Source: Sphingobacterium zeae (GTDB lineage: Bacteria; Bacteroidota; Bacteroidia; Sphingobacteriales; Sphingobacteriaceae). From it: a DNA stretch of 64,000 nt. The notes under the pieces are model-generated. The model worked only from the letters and a program-made list of their open reading frames with translations. It made no database searches and was not told the origin of the DNA. Shown piece by piece: positions 8,094-18,800 of this stretch. Each line of letters opens with the position of its first letter. Within the stretch, counting starts at the first letter, position 1. A program made the translations under genes and the position numbers. The stretch spans positions 4,650,001 through 4,714,000 of the forward strand of contig NZ_JAUTBA010000001.1 of assembly GCF_030818895.1 (NCBI RefSeq), written 5' to 3'.

Positions 8094-9629
8094 TTATTCT
8101 AATCCCTTATTGTAATCACTTTCGCGAAGTGGGATAGACCACGTCCATTTGTTTTTATCTTGAGGATTGATGGTAACCGCCAATGATGTCAAGAAATTAC
8201 CGCCGTTTGCAAATGCATTGCGAACAATAGGATCTCCCCATCGCTTCATATCAAACCAGTCAAATCCTTCACCCCAAAGTTCAATCGCGCGATACAGTTT
8301 AATTTCCTTTAGTAATGCAACACCGGTTCTTGTACAGTTGTAATTAGCATCTCTGCCAGATGTAGCATTTAAAGCGTTCAAAGTTGATTGAATCTCGGAA
8401 GCTGGTTTATTTTGAAAATACTTTGCTTCAGCCTCTATTAGATACATCTCAGCAGCTCTAAAATGATTTAGATTACCAACTCCCGGTAAGTCTTTGGCTT
8501 TAAACTTGAAATTCATATAAGCATACGGAACGGCTGTCGATTGCAAATCTGGGAATGTCTGAAAAGCTCTAGCTTTCATAGCAGCACCAGCAATACCCGT
8601 TGCAGTTGTATACGCATCGCTTTTAGGATCAAGAAACAGATCTCTTCTGATATCTGTTTTCGGAATCTCGTTAAACAATTCCCGACTAATACATTTTGGA
8701 GTTGTTCTTGCTGCACTAGCGCTAGAGTTATAAGCTATATATGATTGGAACGAATAAAAGAACAAGGTTTCATCTGCGGCACCATAACTGCTCCAAATCC
8801 ACTCACCATTAGGATCGTAAAATCCACTTTTGTATTCAGCATTAGTCATCAGCTTATAATTTGCACGGGCCAGAACAGCATACTTTTCCGCACTAGCATA
8901 ATCTTCCTTATTTAGGGCTGCTCTAGCAAAAACAGCATATGCAACATCTTTGTTTACCTGAAAGTTTTTTCCCGATTCGCGATTTAATCCAGCCTTTTCA
9001 TATAAGCCTATTGCTTCATTCAGATCCTTATAGATTAAATCATAGGTCTGTCCCAACGTTGACAAAGGCATATCACCAGTAGAAACATCCGTTCTTAACA
9101 CTAGACCTCCCGTTTGACCATTATTAGAGTCGCTCCACCGATTTCCATAGATTTGCGCCAACATCATGAAGCTATATGCCCTAAAAGTTAGCGCTTGGGC
9201 TTTGATAAATTGCTTTTCCGAATCTGGACCTTCTGCTGCATCGATATTTAATATGATCTCATTTGCATTTACAATAAGTTTATAATAATAATACCACGGG
9301 TAGTATAAATAAATACTAGTAAGGTTTTGATTGTAATTCGCATTAATGATATCAGCCCATCCGCTAAGATTAACAAAAAAATTGTTACCAGGATAATTAC
9401 CATAGTACATTTTGATTGTTCCCTCACCATTGAATCCCTGACTACTCAGATATTGTTGTGTCATCATCTTCGCCAGACCGTTGACTGCAACTTTAGCACT
9501 TTTTGTTGTTGCGAAAACTTCAGAATGTTCAACCGAATCCGTAGGCCGCGTATCTAAATAGTCTTTTTTACAGGAAGAGAGCGATACAATACCTAGTACT
9601 AATAACTTTATATAATTAATTTTTTTCAT
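8094..9629 (-). CDS. SusD/RagB-family nutrient-binding outer-membrane lipoprotein (pair 1)
   Basis: A 511-residue lipoprotein (lipobox LSSC followed by KKDYLD). It has the RagB/SusD layout: an N-terminal TPR-like part with EIILNIDAAEG and AQALTFRAYSFMMLAQIYG, and a C-terminal part with FRAAEMYLIEAEAKYF and YRAIELWGEGFDWFDMKRWG, all hallmark segments. SusD proteins sit on the cell surface and cap a SusC transporter, capturing glycans or other large nutrients. It starts 11 bp after the stop of its SusC partner, so the two are co-transcribed. Nothing in the neighbourhood indicates the substrate. Confidence 0.92.
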   Translation of the reverse strand: MKKINYIKLLVLGIVSLSSCKKDYLDTRPTDSVEHSEVFATTKSAKVAVNGLAKMMTQQYLSSQGFNGEGTIKMYYGNYPGNNFFVNLSGWADIINANYNQNLTSIYLYYPWYYYYKLIVNANEIILNIDAAEGPDSEKQFIKAQALTFRAYSFMMLAQIYGNRWSDSNNGQTGGLVLRTDVSTGDMPLSTLGQTYDLIYKDLNEAIGLYEKAGLNRESGKNFQVNKDVAYAVFARAALNKEDYASAEKYAVLARANYKLMTNAEYKSGFYDPNGEWIWSSYGAADETLFFYSFQSYIAYNSSASAARTTPKCISRELFNEIPKTDIRRDLFLDPKSDAYTTATGIAGAAMKARAFQTFPDLQSTAVPYAYMNFKFKAKDLPGVGNLNHFRAAEMYLIEAEAKYFQNKPASEIQSTLNALNATSGRDANYNCTRTGVALLKEIKLYRAIELWGEGFDWFDMKRWGDPIVRNAFANGGNFLTSLAVTINPQDKNKWTWSIPLRESDYNKGLE

Positions 9630-9640
9630 TGTTTAAATTC

Positions 9641-12600
9641 TTATAATCCAACTTTTACACCAAAAGACACTGTGCGCGGAGTTACCCAAGCATTTGTACT
9701 GATACCATTCCATTGCTGCTGCGGATTCATACCCTTACGTTTTGTCATTGTTGCCAAATTTTCTATTCCTGCTACGACGGTAACCGATGATAGATCTATT
9801 CTATTGATGAGCTGTTTTGGCAAACGGTAACCCAACGATATATTTTTTACCACGAGGTATGATCCATCGGTCAGAAAACGATCGCTTGTGTAATTATTCA
9901 TATTACTTTGCGAAAAATTGATTGCAGGAATTCCATTGGGATCCAATCTATTTACGGATGTTGATGTCATACCATCGGGAACACCAGACCAGGAATTCAT
10001 AATATCGCTATGTAATGCTCCAGGAGTACCTGACATGCTCATTAAACCAGCGTAAGATGAATCATAAACTTTTCCGCCGATCGCGTAAGTAAACAAGGCC
10101 GAAAAACTAAAGTTTTTATACTCGAAATTCGTATTGAAGCTACCATTCATTTTTGGAATAACTGATCCGGACCAATCTCTCCGTCCATAGCTAGATGCAT
10201 TAGTAACATAGTATTTACCATTGATTTCGATAAGCTCAGCTGTAGGTATCTCTGCTTTACCAGGCGCAGATCCGTTAACATTAAAACGCTCAGTATCTGC
10301 TAAGTATAGTGAACGGCCAGTCATTTGGTCTACCCCTGCAAATTTAAACATCCAAAAATCATAACGTCCCCCGCCTTCAACCCACTTGAAGTTTCCAGTG
10401 ATGACACCGTTTTCTCTATTCTCTTCTGGCAAACTTAAAATCTTGTTCGTTAACCAAGTCGCATTTGCTCCAACATTCCATCTCCATCCATCACCTTTCA
10501 ATACATCAACATCGAAAGTTAATTCGATACCACGATTTGCCATCGAACCAATATTTTTAGTTACTGTTGATACAGCTGTAGTCGTGGAGTTAGGTCCAGC
10601 AGATAGCGGTAAATTAAGGTCGAAGATTAGATTTTTCGACTGTTTATTGAAATACTCGACACTTAAGTTGGCACGTTTAAACAATCGTGCCTCTATTGCT
10701 GCAGAAAATGAGCTTGATGTCTCCCAAATTAGGTCAGGAGAAGGAATCTGGCTTTTGTAAACGGCTCCCGCATTCGCATTTTGATCGAGCGCATAGAGAG
10801 AAAGGTGCGCATATTTTTTGGCGCTTTCATCGTTTCCCACTTCACCATAAGAAGCTCTCACCTTTAGATTATTCACGGTATTTAGAGCATCCTTGAAAAA
10901 ATCCTCTTTAGACACGATCCAGCTACCTCCTAAAGACCAAAAATTACCCCAGCGGTTTTCAGGACTGAACCTTGAAGACCCATCTCTTCTAAACGATGCT
11001 TCCGCAAAATATTTACCATCATAATTATATCGGGCACGTGATAAGTAACTTTCAACACGATAATCCTCTTGATAATCATACAAAGAAGTGATCTTCGTAA
11101 AATTAATCATGTCTGTTTTTCCCGCGAAAATCTCGTCCGTTTTATAACCATATAGATAACTCATGTTATCATAGAAATTTTCATGACCTGCCAATACGTC
11201 GACGTGATGCGCGCCAAAATCCTTGTTCCATGTTAACAACTGCTGGGCAGTATAATTTTTGTATCGATAGATACGTCTTGCGGCACGCCCCTGCCCAACA
11301 CCATCACCAATAATAGCATTATTATATGTGCGTCGCTCTGAGTTACGCACATTCAGATCACCATTTATCGTAAACGTAAAATCTTTTAGGAATTTGAATT
11401 CCAAAAATGCTCTCCCGTTCATGGTATTTCGAATCGTCTGATCGCTATTCAATTCATTTTCCCAAATTGTATGGCGGCCAACATATTGCAATCTTGTCGA
11501 CTCCCCGTTATCATACTGTCGGTTTCCTAATAGATCTGGTTTATAGCTACCATCTTCATTATGCAAGTGAATCGGATAGATTGGTGCAATGGATCGTGCG
11601 TAATTAAAAGGATTTGCAAAAGAACTGGCGTCGTCTGTAGAACCACTTATTCTATCTGAAATCTGATGCGATCCAGCTAGGTTGAATCCATATTTGAACC
11701 AATCTTTGGCTTGCAATTCCGCATTTAGTCTACCAGTAAACCTCTTTAGTCCAGAATTCTTAATGTATCCTTTTTCGTTTAAGTACCCTGTTGAGTAAAA
11801 CACTTTAGCCTTATCAGTCGCAGTAGTACCATCGATATTGTAGTTTTGGCGATGTCCGACGCGATCCACTTCGCTAAACCAATCCAAATCGTCACGATAA
11901 CCGCTTTTTATCTGTGCATCAGAAACCAATTTTCCATTTGCATCAAATAGTTTGTCATCATCTTTATCATAAATATTTAACTTCAGATAGTTACTAACGA
12001 GTGACTTTGAAGCTTCAGCGTTGGCTAGTTCAACAGTCGGGTAAGTCTTAGCATTAGTTGTCAGCAAATTGTTTCTGTACCCTGTCCACATTGCTTCCAT
12101 AAACTGCCGATCATTTACACGATCATACTCAGCAATACCTCTCGAATAGAATCCTTGATCTGTCGTAATATTAACTTGTGAACGTCCCGCTTTTCCTTTC
12201 TTGGTTGTAATGATAATAACTCCGTTACTTGCCCTACTTCCGTACAATGCGGAAGAAGAAGCATCTTTTAATACAGAAATACTCTCAACATCATTTGGGT
12301 TTATATCTGAGATATTACCACCAAAAGGCACACCGTCAACCACATATAATGGATCATTCGATCCATTGAGCGATGAAAATCCACGAATTCGAATACTTGG
12401 TTCATCGCCGGGCATTCCAGAAGTATTATTTAACTGAATACCCGCGGCAGATCCCTCTAATGCTGCAAAAGCATTGGTAACAGGTCTCTTCTCAATATCC
12501 TTTGCTGAGATAGATGTTACAGATCCTGTTACTGATTCTTTTTTCGCAGTCCCATAAGCAACGACTACCACCTCATCCAATGCTGTATTTTGATTCTCTA

Positions 12601-12883
12601 GCGCAACATTAAAAAAGGATTGTCCCTCTTTAACAATAATTGTTTTGTCCGCGTGGCCGACAGATCTGAAAACGATTATTTTACCCACAGGCACTGATAA
12701 TGAATATTTTCCATTTGCATCTGTCTGAGTGGCAATATTTGATCCCTGTACAGCAATTGTGACGCCTACCAACGGTTTGCCGTCAGCTCCGGTTACACGA
12801 CCGTTGATTTTCTTCTCTTGCGCAAAGGCAACAGAAGACAGGATCATACTCCCCACGAAAAAACTGAGTAGTTTGTGTTTCAT
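9641..12883 (-). CDS. SusC/RagA-family TonB-dependent outer-membrane transporter (pair 1)
   Basis: A 1080-residue TonB-dependent receptor. After the signal peptide (ends VAFAQ) comes a carboxypeptidase-regulatory-like beta-sandwich (about 25-105, GRVTGADGKPLVGVTIAVQG). Then follow the TonB-box region ALDEVVVVAYG, the plug with DPLYVVDGVPFGG and DASSSALYGSRASNGVIIIT, and a long barrel ending VSFGVKVGL. It imports a nutrient delivered by the adjacent SusD, powered by TonB. The first 100 residues are almost the same as in the second SusC of this window, while the rest is quite different. A promoter lies about 155 bp upstream at 13040-13069. Confidence 0.93.
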   Translation of the reverse strand: MKHKLLSFFVGSMILSSVAFAQEKKINGRVTGADGKPLVGVTIAVQGSNIATQTDANGKYSLSVPVGKIIVFRSVGHADKTIIVKEGQSFFNVALENQNTALDEVVVVAYGTAKKESVTGSVTSISAKDIEKRPVTNAFAALEGSAAGIQLNNTSGMPGDEPSIRIRGFSSLNGSNDPLYVVDGVPFGGNISDINPNDVESISVLKDASSSALYGSRASNGVIIITTKKGKAGRSQVNITTDQGFYSRGIAEYDRVNDRQFMEAMWTGYRNNLLTTNAKTYPTVELANAEASKSLVSNYLKLNIYDKDDDKLFDANGKLVSDAQIKSGYRDDLDWFSEVDRVGHRQNYNIDGTTATDKAKVFYSTGYLNEKGYIKNSGLKRFTGRLNAELQAKDWFKYGFNLAGSHQISDRISGSTDDASSFANPFNYARSIAPIYPIHLHNEDGSYKPDLLGNRQYDNGESTRLQYVGRHTIWENELNSDQTIRNTMNGRAFLEFKFLKDFTFTINGDLNVRNSERRTYNNAIIGDGVGQGRAARRIYRYKNYTAQQLLTWNKDFGAHHVDVLAGHENFYDNMSYLYGYKTDEIFAGKTDMINFTKITSLYDYQEDYRVESYLSRARYNYDGKYFAEASFRRDGSSRFSPENRWGNFWSLGGSWIVSKEDFFKDALNTVNNLKVRASYGEVGNDESAKKYAHLSLYALDQNANAGAVYKSQIPSPDLIWETSSSFSAAIEARLFKRANLSVEYFNKQSKNLIFDLNLPLSAGPNSTTTAVSTVTKNIGSMANRGIELTFDVDVLKGDGWRWNVGANATWLTNKILSLPEENRENGVITGNFKWVEGGGRYDFWMFKFAGVDQMTGRSLYLADTERFNVNGSAPGKAEIPTAELIEINGKYYVTNASSYGRRDWSGSVIPKMNGSFNTNFEYKNFSFSALFTYAIGGKVYDSSYAGLMSMSGTPGALHSDIMNSWSGVPDGMTSTSVNRLDPNGIPAINFSQSNMNNYTSDRFLTDGSYLVVKNISLGYRLPKQLINRIDLSSVTVVAGIENLATMTKRKGMNPQQQWNGISTNAWVTPRTVSFGVKVGL

Positions 12884-13491
12884 ATGTTTATGTTTGTTTA
12901 AAATAAGTAGTTTATCTAACTAAATACGATAAAAGCACCAAAGGAACTTTTAATATATGTTTTCAAAAGTGATGAGCCCAGCAGGCTAATACAGTTAGTG
13001 TGACAAAACTCAACGATAGATGTTAAAATTTTGTTAAAACAAAGATAAACAAGATTTTTAAATTTGCAACATATTGCCTCATTTTTTTAAATAAAAATAA
13101 AAAAACAGCGTAAATTTAAAATATTAAAATTTAACTAACGAATTAAAGTAAACACGCTTTTTATAAAGAACGCATTATAAAACTCAAATAAAGTCAAACA
13201 ATAAGAAGGTTTTCACTAAAATTGGGCATAAAAACGCTTAAATGCAAAAACAACTACTACAATTATCCAAACCGTTAACAAACGAACTAAATGATCTCGT
13301 TTTTTACTTTAAAAACAGTGTGCAATCTGTTAGAAGACAAACGTGATACACAAACTTATTTATTTAATAAAATAAATAATTACCATTCAGAGAAAAATGG
13401 AACTTTATTAAAAATCACTATCATGTGTAGCGATCATACGAACGTTATCGTATAAGATGGTAACTAAATCACAATATTAAACTTTAAAATT
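12884..13491. other. Intergenic region between SusC 1 and the divergent lipoprotein gene
   Basis: About 600 bp of very AT-rich DNA. It holds the SusC 1 leader (roughly 150 nt) and promoter on the minus strand. No conserved promoter could be placed for the plus-strand lipoprotein gene at 13492, and no additional gene was seen. Confidence 0.5.
13040..13069 (-). promoter_or_regulatory. Promoter of SusC/SusD operon 1
   Basis: On the minus strand, TTG (complement of 13067-13069), 19 bp and TATCTTTG (complement of 13040-13047) match the Bacteroidota promoter consensus. The leader to the ATG would be about 150 nt. Confidence 0.65.
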
Positions 13492-14190
13492 ATGAAGATA
13501 AGTAAACTATTTGCATTAGTTATTCTTTGTGCATCCTGCAAAAAAGATAATGAATCCTATCAAGACCTATATAGTAAAGCGCACAAAAAACTTACAGAAA
13601 TAGAAGATTTGATTAAAAAATCTTCCTGTAACGACCTTAGTAATTGGCAAGTAGATACTCTTATGGATGGAATTGGCAGCGGACACAAGTATTTTCCGGT
13701 AAATAACACGATTACAAGTGACTATGAGAAATTAAAAGCCACTTATCTTGAATTATTAAATTCTGCAAGAAAAACAGATCCACGTCCCATATTAAATGAT
13801 ATTTTTACACCTGAAACTCATTTTGAAATCGGCTGTATTGATGGACATCCCAAAGTACTTTTAGTTTCGGATTTTACAGTTGAGCAAGTTCGAAGTCGCT
13901 TGAGTTCCAATATAGAAGAGTTAGAAACGTTCTATTCTAATAAGACGTGTAATGGATCAAATAATTGGTATGCAAAGCCAATAGTAAAAGACTGTCAAAT
14001 AAAATACGTACTACACTATACTGGGATCGATTCAGGAGATAACTTTGCCTTTTCTGTTAAATACAATCAGTATAAAGCATTGTCGTCCAGATTAGCCCAG
14101 TTGGACTCCAATTATGCAACATGTAAAAATTCGTTCGCTCCTCAAAAACATGTTACATGCGAAAACCATATTCCTGTGATTAAAGATTAG
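13492..14190 (+). CDS. Cysteine-rich lipoprotein of unknown function
   Basis: A 232-residue protein with a lipoprotein signal (LVILCASC, then KKDNES, resembling the surface-export pattern of Bacteroidota lipoproteins). The mature chain has six further cysteines spaced through the sequence (SSC, IGC, KTC, KDC, ATC, VTC), which could form three disulfides. The N-terminal region (about 24-45) is helical and charged. I recognise no domain. It is the only plus-strand gene between two minus-strand SusC/SusD operons and is converged on by the second one, so it is independently transcribed. The A-rich stretch directly before the ATG is typical of translation starts in this phylum. Confidence 0.75.
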   Translation: MKISKLFALVILCASCKKDNESYQDLYSKAHKKLTEIEDLIKKSSCNDLSNWQVDTLMDGIGSGHKYFPVNNTITSDYEKLKATYLELLNSARKTDPRPILNDIFTPETHFEIGCIDGHPKVLLVSDFTVEQVRSRLSSNIEELETFYSNKTCNGSNNWYAKPIVKDCQIKYVLHYTGIDSGDNFAFSVKYNQYKALSSRLAQLDSNYATCKNSFAPQKHVTCENHIPVIKD

Positions 14191-14265
14191 TCCAGTTCTT
14201 TACTTGACTCTGAAAGGCCTATCCTCGTAATTTAATTGGCACCAAAACAACAGATATACTGAGAC

Positions 14266-14303
14266 CAAAAAGGGGAGTCCATATATATGGATTCCCCTTT
14301 ATT
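14266..14303. terminator. Stem-loop between the lipoprotein gene and SusD 2 (possibly bidirectional)
   Basis: A stem of about 16 bp (AAAGGGGAGTCCATAT against its near-complement) is flanked by A-rich and T-rich sequence on both sides, 23 bp past the SusD 2 stop. It can serve the minus-strand operon and perhaps the convergent lipoprotein gene. Confidence 0.7.
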
Positions 14304-14325
14304 TAAATTAAGTAAGGAAATTGGA

Positions 14326-15840
14326 CTAATTTACATCCCAGAATACACCATTTTTTTGCGGATCAATAGTTCCTTGAGCACTAACATTCGCACTATTAAA
14401 ACTATATTCATTTTGTGGATAAGCCAGGCGCAAAGGAATCTTTTTGTTACCGACGGTTTGGTTCACTGAAAGTGGAACGTCTTTTGGATATCCAAGTCTT
14501 CTATAATCCACCCAAGCTTCAAAATTATTTATTCCAGGTAGAGCTAAATATTTTTGATTAATAATAAGCTCCAATTTATTTGAAGCAGCCGTCCAAGAAG
14601 CAGAATTATTTAATAAGCTTGTTGATTCATTAGCGGCATTGGCAACATTTAAGTATGTGAATGATTCTTTTACTGCATTTTCATAAGCCACCCTAGCATC
14701 TCCTGTTATCCATCCTCGCTGTATAGCTTCCGCCTGCAAGAATAAGCTCTCAACTGATGTAAGTAACCATAATGGCTGAGTACCATCCTTTAAAATACCT
14801 GTTCCTATAACACGCGATTCTTGCGCGGAATTCGTACCAGCGACAGTTGGTGCTCCTAAAGGCTTTCCTGCTGCCCATGGTTCGTTTGGATTTATTGGAT
14901 TTATCGCTTTTAAAAATAGATATTGATAACGAATATCATTATTGCTTTTATATCTATTTAGTAAATATGGACTTGGTCTATTAAATCCATCAGTTTCAGC
15001 GCCAGTTTCGTCAGCGACATATTTTGAATATACAGGATTGACTTTATATCTATCATTTGAAAACGCTATTGTTAATTTAGCTGTTTTTCCCGTTTCTATA
15101 AATCCAGAACCATCCGCGATTATCTTAGCAATTTCGTCTTTCGGATCTTTTTTAAATTCAGATTGATGGATTAGCAATTTTAAAGATTGTGTATTAGCTA
15201 ACTTTCGCCAATTAGTTAAATTGCCACCGAACAATACGTCCGCCTTTTTGGCTTCATCGGATACTGCTAAATTTGTAGATTTGAAAATAAGTCGTGCTGA
15301 ATCTAATTGGATTAATAAATCTTTATAAATATCTTCTCCTTTATCATATTTTGGAGCGATAGATTCGTCTCCTTTTAATGCGTCGGAGTATGGCACGTTA
15401 TTATATATATCAACTAAGTACATAAAGCCGATTGCTTTCATAACCTTTGCTGTTGCTACATAAAAATCTTCATTTTGGGCTCTGCCTTTTTTCTCCAAAA
15501 AATTAGCATCTGTTAAAACATCATACCAAGTATTCATGGAGGTAGACGTGTTCGCCCAGTGCGTTATCTCAAAATTTGGCGTGATATCATAATTTTCCAA
15601 TGGTAAAGACGGTCCGAAGCCACTTCCTCTCCCATAATATCCTGCCCAAGAAGCAGAAAAACTATATTGTGTACCCATTCTCGCAGCTGTCTGTTCTATT
15701 ACCATTGGTAAAAGGTAACTTGCCTTTACTAATGGTTCTGTTGGTTTGTTCGGATTTGTATTTATATCGAAAAAACTATCTTTACAACCCGTAACAGCTA
15801 ATGCGGTAGAAAGAATTGCTATTAAAACTTTATTTTTCAT
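14326..15840 (-). CDS. SusD-like nutrient-binding outer-membrane lipoprotein (pair 2)
   Basis: A 504-residue lipoprotein (ALAVTGC lipobox, then KDSFFDINTNPNKPTEP). The DINTNPN start, LLPMVIEQTAARMG, the glycine-rich aromatic stretch near 67-80, and the ending EAWVDYRRLGYP...IPLRLAYPQNEY are typical of the SusD_like subgroup that pairs with SusC proteins but differs from classical RagB/SusD. It begins 19 bp after its SusC partner. It probably binds a peptide or oligosaccharide at the surface, but the ligand is not predictable. Confidence 0.9.
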   Translation of the reverse strand: MKNKVLIAILSTALAVTGCKDSFFDINTNPNKPTEPLVKASYLLPMVIEQTAARMGTQYSFSASWAGYYGRGSGFGPSLPLENYDITPNFEITHWANTSTSMNTWYDVLTDANFLEKKGRAQNEDFYVATAKVMKAIGFMYLVDIYNNVPYSDALKGDESIAPKYDKGEDIYKDLLIQLDSARLIFKSTNLAVSDEAKKADVLFGGNLTNWRKLANTQSLKLLIHQSEFKKDPKDEIAKIIADGSGFIETGKTAKLTIAFSNDRYKVNPVYSKYVADETGAETDGFNRPSPYLLNRYKSNNDIRYQYLFLKAINPINPNEPWAAGKPLGAPTVAGTNSAQESRVIGTGILKDGTQPLWLLTSVESLFLQAEAIQRGWITGDARVAYENAVKESFTYLNVANAANESTSLLNNSASWTAASNKLELIINQKYLALPGINNFEAWVDYRRLGYPKDVPLSVNQTVGNKKIPLRLAYPQNEYSFNSANVSAQGTIDPQKNGVFWDVN

Positions 15841-15859
15841 TATTAAAATTCTTAATTAG

Positions 15860-18800
15860 TTAAAACTTAGCATTGACTGTAAATCCGAAATTTCTCACTG
15901 GAGGATTGGCATTCGAATTCACGTTACCATATGCATTTTGATAATCTGGCATACTATCAAATTCCGGATCTAAAAATCTATTATCTTTAGATAACCAAAG
16001 AGCTAAATTACGCCCAACCAAAGCAACAGATAGTCCCTTTACTACTTTTTGACGAGATGATAACCATTGACTAGGAACATCATATGATAATGAAACTTCC
16101 CTAAGTCTCCAGTTATTAGCACTCACTATAAAGTTAGAAGCTGTATTTTTAAATTCACCTGTATAATACGCCTCAATAGGATTATTATTTCCTTCACCAA
16201 TTTTGGCCGTTGTATTCTCGATATATTTACCGGGATTGCTTGGATCAGCAATTACAGAATTCGGCAATATAAAAGGATTACGGTCATTATAAGCCGTCGC
16301 TTCAGAGACTCCCGTCCAAGCCATGTCACTACCCAATCCGAAAAACGAAGCAACATATCCTCCCTTATGCTCAAATAAAGCGGATAGATTGAAATTTTTC
16401 CAATTAACTGACGGGTTAAGGCCAATTATCCATTTTGGCAATGTGCGACCAAAATTTACATTCTGACTCGATGTAGATGGTCTACCTGTGGTCGAACTAA
16501 CGATAATTCGACCTTGGTCGTCTCGAACATAATCATTACCGCGCATTACAAATGCCGGTAGCCCAACGATAGCATAGTTCCCTGCAGCTGTATAGCCACC
16601 TATCTGAAGCTGATTTAATTCTTGTTGTTTGTAAATACTAGTTACTTCACTATCATTCCAAAGTGCATTAGCCTTCAGTTTGATTCCACCATTATTGAAT
16701 TTTATTAAAGGAGACAAATTAATATCAAATTCAACTCCCTTGCTATTAAAAGATGCCGCATTACGATAACTTCTGCCATAACCGGAAGACTCGGAAATGC
16801 TAACGTTGACAATTTGATCTGTATTTTTAGAGTAAAAATAAGTAGCTTGAAGAGTTAAGCGATTATTCCATAAACCAGCTTCGAAACCAGCTTCAGATGT
16901 ATTAATTCTCTCGGGTTTTAAATTAGGATCATATGTAGTATTACCAGCTGTAACGCCAGAAACAGATCCGTAAGGGAATCCAGTATCAGCACGTTGAGAG
17001 AATGTAGCGGCCAACAAGTACGGAGTAATGTCTGCATTAGCAGTTTTCGTCCAAGCCCCTCTAATTTTCAAATAATTGAACGCATCAGATTTTAGTTCGG
17101 GGATTGCGTCTGTTAAAACGACCGCAGCATTTACGCCAGGATAGAAGTATGAGTTATTGTTCATACTTAATGTTGAGGTTTTATCCCAGCGCCCAGTTAC
17201 TTCCACATTTGCCCAACTCTTATAATTTAAGCCAGCGCTAGCATAAGTTGAAAAGAGTCTCGATCTAAACCCGTCAGAAGAGCCTGTTAAATTTCCAACA
17301 CGATTTTCGACATTATATAAGTCGCTAATCACCAGATTTGAAGCTCCCACATCTGTTGCACGATAATCATTTTGTCGAACATAAGTCCCTAATATACCGT
17401 TGAATTTAAAATCATCATCAATATTAAGATCAACATTTGCAAAAAAATCAGATGACAAAATTGTTTGATTGTAATTATATTCCTTGACTGATGCAGGTAT
17501 CAAACTTTTATTTCTTTTGAGACCGAACGCTGTTGGCACAACACCCTGAGTTAAGTTTCTTTCAGCAATATTACGCGAATTTAAAGATGCTCTATAAGTA
17601 AAACTTAACCACTCAGTTGGCTTTAACCCCAGCTCTAAATTAGTGAGTAAATCTTGTTTTTTGCCATTTTTACGCCAATTTCCTAACGAAAAATAAGGAT
17701 TTAAACCGTAATCGGTAAACCAATTATCATAAGTAGAAAAAGGGTCATTTAGATAATCTTTATATCTCAAAAGAGGAATATTTGCAGGGGTATTTATTAA
17801 TTGGCTAAACAATCCAGAGTTTCCTCCAGTATTCTTTGCCGAATAATAATCTTCCTGACCTTTTTGATTATAAACACTATAATTTTGTTGAGAATAATTA
17901 AAGTTCAATCCAGCTCTAAAAATGCCATATTCTTTTTGTGAATTTAGACGTACGCCCGTCCTTCTATTTTTATCGCCTGGTACTATTCCTTTAACCTGAG
18001 AATCTTCTAAACTAAGATAAAAATCTTTCGAAACTAAAGAAAGATTGGTTTGATTAGTGACCCCTGTATCGTAGAATTTCTCTCTATCATCAACTGCTGA
18101 ATAGGATATTTTTTGTCTTGATCCATCTGGAAGTGTTGGCCCCACCTCGACCATAGAACCGTCAAATGCAGGTCCCCAGTTCCAGTTTTCAATAGGATCA
18201 TATACTCGCTCTCCTCCATCAGTATACCCTTGACCAAACTGCTTCTGCATTTTTGGAAAAAAGGATATATTTTGCCATTGCGTTGAGTGGCTAAGATTTA
18301 TAGAAGGAGTATCGCTACTTTTCTTAGTAGTAACCATTATTACCCCGTTACGAGCATCTGGACCATAAATGGCAGCTGATGCTGCTCCTTTTAGTACGGA
18401 TACGTTATCAATATCATTGGGGTTAATTGATGACAGATATTTGATATCCATCTGCACACCATCTAAAACTAAAAGTGGGTCATTTTTCCCTGTCAAAGAT
18501 CGAATACCACGAAGATTAATTTTTACATCTTCGAATACTCCAGAATTTGTAGTAGTAACATTTAATCCGGATACCTTACCTTGAAGGCCATTGATAGTGT
18601 TAACTGCGCTGGCTTGAGTTACTGTTTTAGAGGAAATCTGATCCGCCGAATAACCAAGATCACGTTTCTCACGTTTAACACCTAGAGCAGTAACAATTAC
18701 TTCTTCTAACTCTCTGTTAGAATCATCTAATGTAACATTAAAAGCAGATTGTCCTTCCTTAACGATCAAAGTTTTATCAGCAAATCCTACGGAACGAAAT

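Noticed and set aside
10386..10760. 124-codon plus-strand frame inside SusC 1
   Set aside because: Antisense shadow of a conserved transporter; composition follows the opposite strand's codons.
13437..13452. TACG...CGTA inverted repeat before the orphan lipoprotein gene
   Set aside because: Arms of 4 bp are too short to separate from chance in AT-rich DNA.
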